A stretch of 64,000 nt of DNA from Hemibagrus wyckioides (Eukaryota > Chordata > Actinopteri > Siluriformes > Bagridae): assembly GCF_019097595.1 (NCBI RefSeq), contig NC_080717.1:5671001-5735000 (forward strand). Reading direction: 5' to 3'. Below, piece by piece: positions 1 through 11,177 of this stretch. The translations under genes and the position numbers were made by a program. The first letter of the stretch is position 1; each line of letters starts with the position of its first letter. The notes under the pieces are model-generated. The model was given only the letters and a program-made list of their open reading frames with translations. It searched no databases and was not told the origin of the DNA.

Positions 1-3000
1 AGGGGTAAAGGGAGAATCCATCCAGCCTTATAGTCTTTGAACACAATGCCACCTGTTGACATTTTACACTACACACCTTAATAAGTCCTTATTATTTCAT
101 TTACATCGTGATTAATGTAGCTGGAAGTGTATAGCTCTCTTCATAGCTATAACATAGTGTGAGCAGTAACAGGTATTAAATTGTTTCATGTAACATCGCA
201 CATCAGTGACGTACGGATATACAGTATAGTATAAAGTAACGTCCAAAATTGTAATCGATGGCACAAGTGTTTTATTCCTGTGTAGCAAATCAAGAGACAG
301 TCATGTGACTACTCTCTCTACAAGCAGTAAAAACCTCAGCCGGTTAATCCAATGCAAACTTTGCAAACAAAGTGACCTTACCCTGCGCATGTGTGTGTGT
401 GTGTGTGTATGCGAGTAGCATACAGATGAAAAAGTTTACAGCAAACACCATTCATCAAAATCGTTCCTGTGCTTTATGGCTGTGTGTTCGAGTGTATGAG
501 CCAGTGTTAAGCAGTAAAATATTTCCCATAATCCACCACCGCTTGGTTCTGGAGTCTCTTTGTATCAACACCACAAACCTATTCAAATATTACACATATG
601 AGTGTGTGTGAAGATGATTCATCTTTGTTAGTGCTCCATCTGGACTCACTGTGCAATATTACACTACCAGTCAAAAGTCTGGGCGCTCTACTGTTTTTTT
701 CCGGAAACTTCTTTTATTTACAGTATAGAATTGGCAGTGTGTTATGGCAAAGACGGATCTTTTTCAAATATTCACATCCTCTAAAAAATATATATATCCA
801 GCGTCTCAATACGCTGTTCGAGGAACTCCACATATATCAAAAGTTTGGTGGAAAATCAAATATACACAATTTTCAGCTTACACACATCATTCGTTCATTT
901 CTTCACACATCCCGGTCAAGGGTCCTGAGCCAATCCATGCAAGGCCATGAAGGAATGCTTAGTTTATCACAGGACATCATGTATCATGTACACACAATCA
1001 TGTGAAGTCTCACCAGATTGGGAGGAGACCCGAGAACCAGAAAGAAACCCACATGAGGATGGACTGGGCGGTCTGGAGCCGAACATCGCTACAGCCGTGT
1101 TGAGTGGAAATCTTGTACGCTTCAATGCAACCACTTCAAGGTTCGGAAAGACATGCTAAAGCTTGTTAAAGGAAATATCCGATTTCAGCACTTTCCTCAC
1201 ATGTAGTCGATTAGACATCTTTGGCGTCCGACACGTTTTCCCCGGAGCTGTGAAGTGAACCTCCATGGCTCAAAATCTCTTCCAGAAACATAAGCCCTTG
1301 TCTTTATATAGTCATCTAATTTTATAACAAAAATTGATATAACGGATAGAAATAGTCAGTATTTAGTATTTACAAATTGGAACTATGTAACTGTACTTCC
1401 CGGTTTCTCTTTCAATACTTTCTTTATCAAATTATTCCAAAAATAATTCCCGCATCACAGTGTTTAGCGCCACAGTAAAGATTAGCTCATGTTTATAGCC
1501 TTTAATAAATCACACTGCTTTCCAGACCACGTCACTGAAGCGATCACTAAAGGCACTGGATGCAGTCTGAGGTAAATTATTGACCGAGAAAAAAACAAAA
1601 TGGCTGACAGACTACTATAAGCTGCATTAGCATTGTAGCTTGACTAGAAAACTGATGAAGGAAACGGATTTTATCGTGTAAATGCTGGCTTCAGGATTGA
1701 ATTCTCAAGTACCAAATTCTCATGAAATATTTCCATTGTTATCTACAAGAAATCTACCTTTCCTTTAGCTACAGTATGCTAAGCTACGCATGATATAAAG
1801 AAGCCTCGTCAAATATGGAGTCGGTATACTAAAATATTAGAAATGTGAAATGAATTCAGTAGAATTGAAAACGAAAACTGATTTTATATCACTCATGTCG
1901 AAATAGTAGAGCATAATTTTATTGTTTCAAAAAATCAGGTCTAATAGCAAAACAGACCAAATAAACCCTTATTGTTATAAATGAGATGTGTTAGTAGGGT
2001 CGAGTGCAAAAGTTTGTGCCCCCGTAGCTGGAAGTAAAGCAAATTATCTATACATAATATGTTTTAAGGGCATATGTAAAATGTATATGTATATATTATA
2101 TTGTTATAATCTCTAAGAAAATAAACAAGCTGTTCAGAGGCTAGAAGCAGAATATTAATATTTTATTAATATGATCATTATTAATTACATTTAGAAAGGG
2201 AAAGTGCTCACTTTTGAGCTCTTTAGCAAGAAACCTGGCACTGTATTCATAAATTATTTACATTTCAATATTTATAAATGAAATTCTTTTCTCACTTTTT
2301 ATTTCATCTATAGGATACGCAGACGTCCGTCTTCATCTCTCCCTGCACTGATCATTGAGCAGTCATTAAAAATCCTAATGCAACGAGGCACCTTGAGGTA
2401 GCGCTGAACAAGGTTTGGGGTTCTTTTACCTTCTTTTTTTTTCTCCCCCTGATGTTGTCTTTCACCGATGAAAGATTGAAGACGTGGCCCTCTTTCGCCC
2501 TGCAGTCATTAGGGTTCCGTCTCTAACGATAAAACATGTGGAAGCCATTTAGTCTGTGCACCAACCGGTCACATAAATAAAGAGCAGGCAGATGGAAGTG
2601 GTTAATGTACCGCTGGTGACATGTGTGCACATGCATATGTCTGCATACTAGTGTGTGTATGTGTGTGTGTGTGTGTAAGTCTTTGTAATTTTTCCAGTCA
2701 CATGTGATTGTCTGCGGGGGCATGAGTGTGTGTGTGTGTGTGTGTGTGGGTTTATGAGCAGACGCACTGGTCCGGTGGTCCAGGGATTTATAACCTTCCC
2801 AGACTCTGTTCCTCTGTGCATTATGAATGTGGAGTTTACCTCTAGATGGTGCTGCCTTCTTGACAAACCTCACCTGACAAAACAATTATGGGGATGTTAA
2901 ATGATCTCTCTCACTGGATACTTTCCCAGCGTGTTTTGGGAACACAGCGCAATTAACACATTTTCATCAGCCTGCTTGCTCTGATTTTTCTAACTGATTA

Positions 3001-3100
3001 GAGTAAAGTGGTATATAGTAAACCTTTAGGACGAACTGCAGCATGGCCGTCAGATCATGCTACAAACGATAGACTGTGTATTTTATATATTAGTTCCATT
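1..3100. other. Intergenic DNA, no gene seen
   Basis: This is AT-rich unique sequence. Short (GT)n runs lie near 393-410, 2651-2676 and 2727-2750. The open frames near 372-1159 and 2523-2885 are not similar to any family I recognise; the latter is GT-repeat derived. A motif near 660 and another near 2000 resemble termini of fish Tc1-like elements, but no partner ends were found. Confidence 0.6.
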
Positions 3101-3109
3101 TTGGAACAT

Positions 3110-4180
3110 TAACAGTGTATAATAATAGAATTTTGGATTGTTTTTGCCCTGTATACAACAAGATAGCATGATTTTTGCATTACTCAAATTTAAAAAAAAA
3201 AAAAAAATGTAGGTTCTATTTTTGGCCCATTTTTTTACCCTATATACAACAAGATAGTTTGAATTTTATTTTTAAAAAATAATAATAATGTTTTAGTTTA
3301 CTATTTTGGATTGCTTTTTGCCCTATACACAACAAGACAGCATTATTTTTGAATTTCTAAAAAAATACATATATTTTTTAGGTTCTATTCTTGTTTTTTT
3401 TTTTTTGTTGTTGTTGTTTTTATCTGTAGAAACAGCATAATTTTTGCATTCACAAAATTTTTTTAAGGTTCCTTATTTGGGTTGTTTTGTCCCAACAAGA
3501 TAGCATCATTTTTGCATTTCTGAAAAAAAATTAGGCTCTATTTTTGGGCTAAGTTTTTTGATCTATATACAAGAAGACAGAATCATTTTTGCATTTCTCC
3601 AAGAAAAATAAAATACATTTTTTAGGTTCTATTTTGTGGGTTCATTTTTTTTGCCCTATATACAAGAAGTATTATTTTTGCATTTCTCAAAAAAAAAATA
3701 AAAAAAAATTAGGTTCTGTTTTTGGGTTGGTTTTTGCCCTGTATAAAACAAGACAGCATTATTTTTGAGTTTCTCAAAAAAGAAAAAAAAGTTCTATTTT
3801 TAGGTTGTTTTTCCTCTATATACAATAAGACAATCTTTTTTGCATTTCTCAAAAAAAATCAGTTATTTAGGGTTGGGTTTTTGCCCTGTATTAAACAAGA
3901 CAGACTAATTTGTGCATTTCTCCAACAAAAAAATTTTTGTTTTTGGATTTTTGTTTTTTTTTTATAAGACAGTATTAATCATTAATTTCATTAATCTTTT
4001 TTTAATTTCTCAAAAATATTTTTTTTTTGCCCTATATACAACAAAACAGCATAATTTTTGCATTTCTCAAAAAAAAAGAAGGGTTGATTTTTGCACTGTA
4101 TATAACAAGACAGCATTATTTTTTTAACTACAAAAAATAGTCATTTTTAGGTGCTATTTTTGGGTTGATTTTTTCATTTT
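3110..4180. repeat. Decayed AT-rich tandem array, about 13 units of roughly 75-90 bp
   Basis: Each unit carries the same order of motifs: a GCCCTATATACAACAAGACAG-like start shortened by drift, then CATTATTTTTGCATTTCTC, an A-run, TTAGGTTCTATTTTTGGG and a T-run. Unit starts are near 3148, 3237, 3320, 3426, 3489, 3559, 3653, 3735, 3812, 3882, 3964, 4029 and 4093. Open frames in it (3722-4127) are repeat artefacts. Confidence 0.9.
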
Positions 4181-5545
4181 TTCTACTCAACGGTAGAGTA
4201 CATCAGTGCAAGTAACAAATTAACATTTCTGTTAGCTTGGTGCTAACTCTCTTATAAAATAAATGACTTAACAATAAATGTTAGTGTGTAAAGTCATTAG
4301 GAAAGGATTAATTACAGACAGATGTTCTCCAGACATGACAAAGGGATTAAAGGAAAGCTCCAGCCTTTTTACAGCCGAATCTCTCTCCACCACATCTGTA
4401 TCATATGTGTGATTACCACAGACAAGAATTTCAACAAACCTTGTTTACTTAAAAGTCACTTATAATGGAAGTCTTAGGCTGGGTTTTTTTTTACACTAGA
4501 CGGAAATCTTGAACATATATGACTGTACACTAGATATAAGAGGAGACAGAATGTCCATGTTAATGCGTGGAATGCTATTGGAATTGAAATTACAGTAAAA
4601 GTGTTTGATTTATTAATGATTTTTATGTGCAAATAGACATTAGAAATTGGAGTTTCATAGACGAAGCCCTACCATAAATTCCTGATTTATTCCTGGAGAT
4701 GTTCTTTTTTACACTATAATCAGACACCCCAGTTTAATTATAAGTTTCCTCTATAAATAATTTTCTCAGTAGAGTAAAATTATTGTCTTAGGTAGGTAGG
4801 TAGACATCATAAATTGGTGGTCTGTGGTTCAGATACGGACACAGGAAGTATTTCAGTAGCTCGAACCGCCCACTGAATAAACACTGCATTGATACTGACC
4901 AACATATGAAGAAACATCTAGCTTGTTTCAGCCAATCACATAATTTTATTCACTGTCTCCAGTCTGATTTAGGGGATGTATTCGAAGCCATAATAAAAAA
5001 AATTAAATGAAGTGTGAACAGATATTTGTGCTGTAAATAGATACAGATAAGAAACGCATTATTTGTTCTTCACTATTTTCTTTTGTTTGAAAAGAATCTG
5101 GTTGAAACTTGTTGAGGTATTGGTACTAGCATTCCATGGCACTTGGGCACAATAAAGTCCAAATGCTTTTCCTGTTATAAAGGGTTCGGATATGAAGCTT
5201 GCAGGACAAAGAACGACCGCATTCATTAACATGAGGTTTTAACTGGATTCATTCATCCTTAGTAACTGCCAGATCAGGATCGTGTTGTTTTTTCTTAATA
5301 TGAGAAATAGACCCAGCTACATTCATCAGGAAAGTATCACAGGCATGTTTTTGAGTTTTAATTTAGACCCAGATATGAATATTTTGGAGCACTGTTCAGA
5401 TTCACATACTGTGATAGAGAAGGGAAGATATTGCTTGTATACAAAAAGCTAAAAGACTGTGTTGTATTTAAAGACAGAGAATTCATAAAATATTTCTTAC
5501 TGAATATTCAGAAGAAATATCTCCAAGTGTCTGTGATGTCTTATT
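4181..5545. other. Intergenic DNA, nothing recognised
   Basis: Unique AT-rich sequence with a short AGGT run near 4790. No exon, RNA gene or mobile element end was recognised. Confidence 0.5.
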
Positions 5546-6141
5546 CAGTGGAACCTCGGCATGTCAATGCCCTCCCTTACGAATTTTCTCATTAAGAATT
5601 GAAATTTGCATTGGCATATGAAGCATTTTAGCATACGAACCGAACTAAACCGAACGCAGGCTAAGTTGCCGTACGTCCAGGAGCCGTTCAAAACTTTTTC
5701 GCGTTGAGCGAAGCCAACCGAAGAGAGTTTACGAATTTTACAGATTATTTATTTTCAGTCAGTGAAAGCTGTTTAGAAAGAGTCCACCCACGATACCAAC
5801 GTTGCCTTCGGCATGCGTTCAACAGCTAGGTGATTTTTCTGGCGTTTTTTTGTTGACAGATTGCTGGTGTGGGCGGTCTGTTCTATTTTTAGCCCAAGCT
5901 TGGTGGCACGACTTCCTGTGAGGAGCCTTGACGTGGAATGCTTGGCTTGGGTCAGTTCTTTGTAAGCAGCCATACAATTTACATACGCTTCGTATCGGTC
6001 CTATTTTCGGGCGGCTGGAACGGATTATCTGCGTTTACATTATTTCTTATAGAAAAATTTGTTTTGCAGTACGCATACAAAATTTTCACCTTAGGAACTC
6101 GCCTCCAGAACGAATTAAATTTGTATGCCGAGGTTCCACTG
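5546..6141. mobile_element. Non-autonomous DNA transposon with CAGTGGAACCTCGGCAT termini
   Basis: A 17-bp terminal inverted repeat starts at 5546 and ends at 6141, enclosing about 596 bp. Termini beginning CAGT(G)GAACCTCG resemble Tigger/pogo-type ends (family knowledge, from memory). The flanks would be a TA target site if one base has mutated on the left (TT versus TA). No transposase frame was recognised. A short minus-strand frame (5773-5973) recurs in the relative at 15.0 kb. Confidence 0.7.
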
Positions 6142-6990
6142 TATATAGCCATTAAAAGGAAGCTGTTGTCTTGACTCTTATCATATATAGTTGAACCTTG
6201 ATCTCACATGTTCTACAAATTTGTTTGGATAAACTCTGGAGTATTAGATAAAAAATGATCAGAGCAGGAAACAATACAACGCTGAACTCTATCGCTGAAT
6301 CACTAGCTAAAACTAAACCCCGTTTAAACGGAGTCACACGAAATATATGTGAATGCATGGAACATTAATGCGGCATGGCAAACCAACGTACAGTGAGTTC
6401 AGAGGGCCGCCTCTTATTCCCCAGAACGACTTCCTGTCTATCAAATACAGTATTACAGCATTGAGAGTAGTGGCAGCTCATTGGAGTGAGGATGTGTCAT
6501 AGCTTATGCCAGGACGAGTGTGCAATGCGGCCTTATTCTGCGTACACATATTCAGGGGCTGCACACTGGCTTAATGATGTGTCTGATTTGTCAGAGTTCT
6601 GTGTGTGTGTGTGTGTGTGTGTGTGTCAGGTTGGCAGGCTTCACCCATCAGCCTGAACCTACTCTAGCTCGCGCAATATCTCTTTTTTTCCCCCCATTTG
6701 TCCCATCAATTTCTATGATTCTAGATTTTCCGAATTAACATGGCTTATGCAAATCCGTCATTATGTGAACTCAGTGTTCTAAGTTTAATAGACTTAATAA
6801 TTTACGACATAGTGTATACATACGCACATGTCTAAAAGCATTTGAGCTCATGGTAAACTTTAAATATGCCAATACAGCAATAAGAACTGGTCTACATATA
6901 CCGGGAATAACAATGTTTATACCGAGTTATTGAATAATTAATTAATTAATGGCAACAAACCTACATTCGTAAATACACGTACACATAAAA
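6142..6990. other. Intergenic DNA with a (GT)n run
   Basis: A (GT)14-type microsatellite lies at about 6599-6627. Otherwise unique, and no gene was seen. Confidence 0.5.
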
Positions 6991-6994
6991 CGTT

Positions 6995-7200
6995 AAAGAG
7001 GAGTCATTTCAATCCCAACTCAAAGGCGACATTCCTCAATTATTTATGCTAATTTGCGCGCCGGAATGTAAGCCAATTGATGCTGTTGAATATGTAAGCA
7101 GGTCTCAGGCAGAGATAATGAGGAATACAGATAATGATATGCAAATGCGGTGAATTATTGAACAGGCGACGGCCTTATTATTTAGTTTTGGTTTTTATTT
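6995..7200. promoter_or_regulatory. Candidate conserved non-coding element with octamer
   Basis: The segment is free of simple repeats, has mixed base use and holds an ATGCAAAT octamer (7139-7146), GATAATG motifs and TTATGCTAATTTG-type homeodomain/POU-like sequence. It is called on composition and motif density only; conservation was not tested. Confidence 0.35.
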
Positions 7201-7612
7201 TTCAGTGTAGCCTTTGAGCTTTGAGTGAGATCTTATATAATATCGTATAAGGTCAGGAATTGATTCGTGATCTATAAGAGCAGTCCAAATCATAGGTTCT
7301 TTCACCCTGGCAACACATGTCAGCCACTAGCTGAAATATGATTGGATAAATACTCTTATCATAAATATACACTACTAGAAGCAGCAAAACCGAGAGAAAA
7401 GCTATGAAATGTAGAGAATAGACTATTGGGAATAATTTAATACACATTCATGGAAAATATATTAAATATATTAAAATGCAAGTCAGTGATTCAGATCTCT
7501 GCTGTTTAGGCCAGCAGAGAAGGCCTTGTTGGCCCTGATGGCCCATCACTGAGCTGCTATAACGTAAGAAATTAGAGTACCTAGCTATGTTTTCTGAACA
7601 TTAAACCTCTTT
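7201..7612. other. Intergenic DNA, nothing recognised
   Basis: AT-rich unique sequence. The open frame at 7253-7447 (minus) has no recognisable homology. Confidence 0.45.
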
Positions 7613-7619
7613 AACCCTT

Positions 7620-8160
7620 TCTTTACCACTATGCTAATGTCCCATTATGCCTGTAGATGGAAATGGACTTATGGGACATTTGCAATCAGTATAAAGATAT
7701 GAACGATTCTCTGGCTGTGAGTCTGATCTAAAACGAGTCAGGACTCACTGATGGATTCAGCATTTACTTTGCAGATAGAAACATTTGTGTGGGAAAAAAA
7801 TGTTTTGCCTATGAAAATTTTGCATCTAGAAGGATAGGTAGAAATAGAAATATATTTGTAACACAAAAAAACGGCAAACTCTTAAATTCTCAAACCCATT
7901 TCTGAGATGCCCCAAGTGCTTGTTCATAAGCATCTACAATTTCTAGGTGTTTATCTTCAACCACTAAAATTCTGTGTAAGGTTATCCAACAGAGGGAAAA
8001 ACACGCGTCTAAACCACACGGAAAGCCAACAGAGTCCTGACTCATTTTATATCAGACTCACTGCCAGAAAATAATTCATTTGTTTTTACTGATTGAAAAC
8101 GTCCCATAAGTCGATTCATATTCTGCTAGCATAATGGAACGACAGTGTATTGGTGAAAGG
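7620..8160. mobile_element. Fold-back (long inverted repeat) element, copy A
   Basis: The left arm (about 7620-7750) and right arm (about 8032-8160) are inverted copies of each other over roughly 130 bp, with drift. A perfect 12-base match is GACTTATGGGAC at 7666-7677 and its reverse complement at 8101-8112; both arms also carry the AGTCAGGACTC block. This is MITE-like architecture, without coding capacity. Confidence 0.75.
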
Positions 8161-9260
8161 AAAAAGAAGGGGGGTTAAAACATTTCATATATCACGATCA
8201 GCATTTATTTCCATTTTGCTCTTTTAGCTGCTTATGAACAAGCACTCTGGGCGTCTCAGAGAGCAGAAATGGGTCTAATATCACCATTTACTTTGAAGAC
8301 TTTGAACATTTGTATGTTTTTTCTATGGAAATTTTGCATCTAGTAGGCTAGGTAGAAACAAAAAAACTTCTGTTACAGAACAAATTCTTAAATCTCTTAA
8401 AAGTCTAATTTCATATAAGACGGTAACACCACTGTGGAGTGTTTGACATGCTCTGGGAAAAAGAATTAATAACTAAAAGTCGTAATTATTGAGCAATTGG
8501 TTCCTGCTTCACGTATAGCTAGACTCCATTATTGATTATGTTTCTATTAAAGCACACCTCTTACATATCTGACTCTCGGTGTTGTGTTTAATCAGCAGTT
8601 TCCCGACCTAAATGTAACACTATCTTAATATATACGTCACATCATCACTCAGTCTTTGACAACTTGTAGATTTAACACCTCCACACAAGTCCCACCAAAA
8701 TGGAGGTTCAGTAGTATTAAGTGTAGGGACTGTAGAGGATTTAGCCTCGACTCCCTGGAGCGTTCCTGCTGACTCACCTCTGCTAACAAGCACCTTTAGT
8801 TTCCTGTTCCCTCAGGCACCTAGACGACCCCGGTGCTCGATGAGTGACTGGCTCGCTCTGACATTATTGCTGCATTTAGTTTATAGAGATGTGTCTCTGA
8901 GGCTAATAGAGTCTTTAAAAATAAAAAATCCCAGGAAGGACGTTACTTAAAAATGCATTACAGTACAATGCAATACTGTAACTTCACCCATTTACACAAA
9001 TCAGAGATTTCTTGAGACTGTAGAGTGTGCATGGATGTAAATATTCTAACAAATCCTTCATTCATTGGTCAGAAAGGGACTCTTTTCACCAAAAGCCAAA
9101 ATAGGGAATTTGCTCCCGTTTATGTTGAGCATTGAATGTCTTTGTCATGTCTCACTCCACAGTGGTGGTTAATATGAAGCTCATATGAAAGTAGACACTC
9201 GGCACTTTTGTAGATGAATTTGTAGTGTTTCATAAAGTATTTCTGTTTCAATCAAGCCTA
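8161..9260. other. Intergenic DNA, partly duplicated flank of the fold-back element
   Basis: 8165-8230 (AAAACATTTCATATATCACG) recurs after the insertion in copy B at about 9838-9890. The stretch 8220-8400 repeats the 7750-7960 type sequence in diverged form (ATTTACTTTG, GAAATTTTGCATCTAG). 8400-9250 is unique, with no gene seen. Confidence 0.55.
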
Positions 9261-9269
9261 CTAGGGGGC

Positions 9270-9547
9270 ATGTATTTTTAGAAAAAGTCCAAAGTTATTT
9301 TTCTCTTCAATGTAAATGCTGATATCAAACCCATTTCTGCTCTGAATTTTCTGCTCTGTGCTTGAAAATTCAAGGTGTTATCTTCAACCACTAAAATTCT
9401 GTGTAAGGTTATCCAACAGAGGGATAAAGACACGTCTAAAACACACCGAAAGTCCTGACTCATTGTATATCAGACTCTCATTTGTTTACACTGATTGAAA
9501 ACGTCCCATAAGTCGATTTATATTCCGCCGACAGAATGGAAAGACAG
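9270..9547. mobile_element. Fold-back element, partial copy B
   Basis: 9378-9547 matches 7951-8144 of copy A in the same orientation (offset about 1427 bp), including TTATCTTCAACCACTAAAAT and GTCCCATAAGTC (9503-9514). A shorter CCAACAGAGTC-like piece is missing here. The left arm is absent. Confidence 0.75.
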
Positions 9548-9806
9548 CCCAGATAGCAGATTGGCTCAGGGCCGAGTCTGGCTGAGTTTCGGCTTCAAGT
9601 TTGGCCCAGACGCCACATGGAATTAAGGCCCAAAGCTGGCCCAAATGCGGTCAACCAGACCAATACAGGAAACGGACCAAAACTCAGCCACAATGTTACC
9701 AGAAATCAGCTGTAACTGGCCCACAACAGTGCCAGAATCCACACGTGTCAGCCAGACAAGAGCCAAAATGCCACCACCTTTACCCCCAGAACTCAGCCAC
9801 AAATTA
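9548..9806. mobile_element. TGGCCC-rich insertion splitting copy B
   Basis: About 259 bp of sequence with repeated GGCCCA/TGGCC(A/C) motifs interrupts homology between copies A and B. Homology resumes at about 9807. It resembles a widespread teleost repeat rich in TGGCCCA (from memory). The short frames at 9601-9842 fall in it and are not genes. A G-run follows at 9823-9838. Confidence 0.6.
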
Positions 9807-9879
9807 GTGTTCTGGAAAAAGGGGTGGGGGGGGGGGGTTTAAAATATTTCACATATCACGATTTCCGTTTTGTTCTTTG

Positions 9880-11170
9880 GAGAACACTGGTGAAGCGGTC
9901 AGCACTCACGCCACGGCTTGTCCCGCAATCGTTTGGATTCACTTTCTCATTAAAGTCAAGCTAAGTTGCTTGGAGGGAAACCAAGAAGAGGAGAACACAA
10001 CAACGCTGCATTCAAATGGATTAGCCGCCAGCATTCGACCCTGAATCGACTCGGCTGCAGGGAGTGAACTAAAAATGACGGACTTTGGGTTGCAGCTTTT
10101 CTTCACAGAGCTGTATCTCTGCTAAAACAAAAAAAAGAAGAAAATAGAACGCAAGATTTACCTGATTGAACTGATTTATCGCCCCCTTAACTGGTCATTA
10201 AAGAGATTTGCGGAAATTCGTTTAAACGTGATCACCAATATCGTTTTTATTGATTGTATTTATATTTATGTATTGAATTGTTTTATTATCTAGATAATTA
10301 ATTATTTATTTATTTATTTACTTATTTTTATTATTCCTATTTGTAAATATGTACAATATTGTAAAGTTTATCTTGTATTTTTTATTTTATTTTATTTTAT
10401 TTTGTCTTAATTCCTCCTAAATTCTTATTGTTGTTGTTTTTGTCATTTTATTTTATTTTGTTTGTTTAATTATTTTGACGATAAGGGTCACCATGCGGGG
10501 AAAATTCTAACCTTAATTGTATAAAGTGTTCTTTTAAAGCTTGGCAAAAAAAATATATAAATAAATATAATAATGCAAGATTTAATAAACTATTTATTTT
10601 ATTATTAAGTAGTTATTTATATAAATATCTAACCGATTATTTAGCCGCGCCTCAGTCTTCTGGTTCTTGTTCTTTTTTGGCTCGTTTTTCTTATTATGTT
10701 CAGTACCGTTTTTCTTTTTCTTTTTAATTCAGACTCAAGGACTAATAGCTGTGAAAGCAGCCTTTCACACATGTGTTTTAAATCTCATTCATCCGCAACG
10801 AGCGTATTTTTAAAATGCCCAGCAATTTAATTTTTTTATTAAAGTTATTGGGAAAATCCTGTAAGTACGATTTTCCTGGAAATGACTTCAGAAACATTCT
10901 TGTCATGCTTGGTCTTTACAGGTGTGTGTTAACAGGCGTAAATACGAGATCACAGGAACATCACAGTCACTATAATCACTTCATTTTAGTTTTTTTTTTT
11001 TTTTTTACATTACTCAGGTACAGGTTCCCTGGATTAAATGTACTTATTATTTTTTATGTAATCGTCATTGAGTCATGGAGAGTGAGGAATTGTTTGAAAT
11101 GAATCATTTTGTCTGAACAGAAAGCTTAAGAGAGAGCGTTAGAGTATGAAGAGCATTTCAGTTTAAACTG
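9880..11170. other. Intergenic DNA with AT-rich low-complexity tract
   Basis: 10000-10210 is more balanced and could be regulatory. 10230-10640 is strongly AT-rich (TTTA, TTTTA runs). No exon was recognised; the 95-codon frame at 10815 is not similar to anything I know. Confidence 0.5.
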
Positions 11171-11177
11171 TTACACA

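Noticed and set aside
655..700. ACTACCAGTCAAAAGTCTGG, resembling a Tc1-type end
   Set aside because: No inverted partner found downstream, so no element could be delimited.
598..1005. 135-codon frame, possible small gene
   Set aside because: No recognisable domain, no splice context, AT-rich; begins near a Tc1-like terminal motif. Not supported as a gene.
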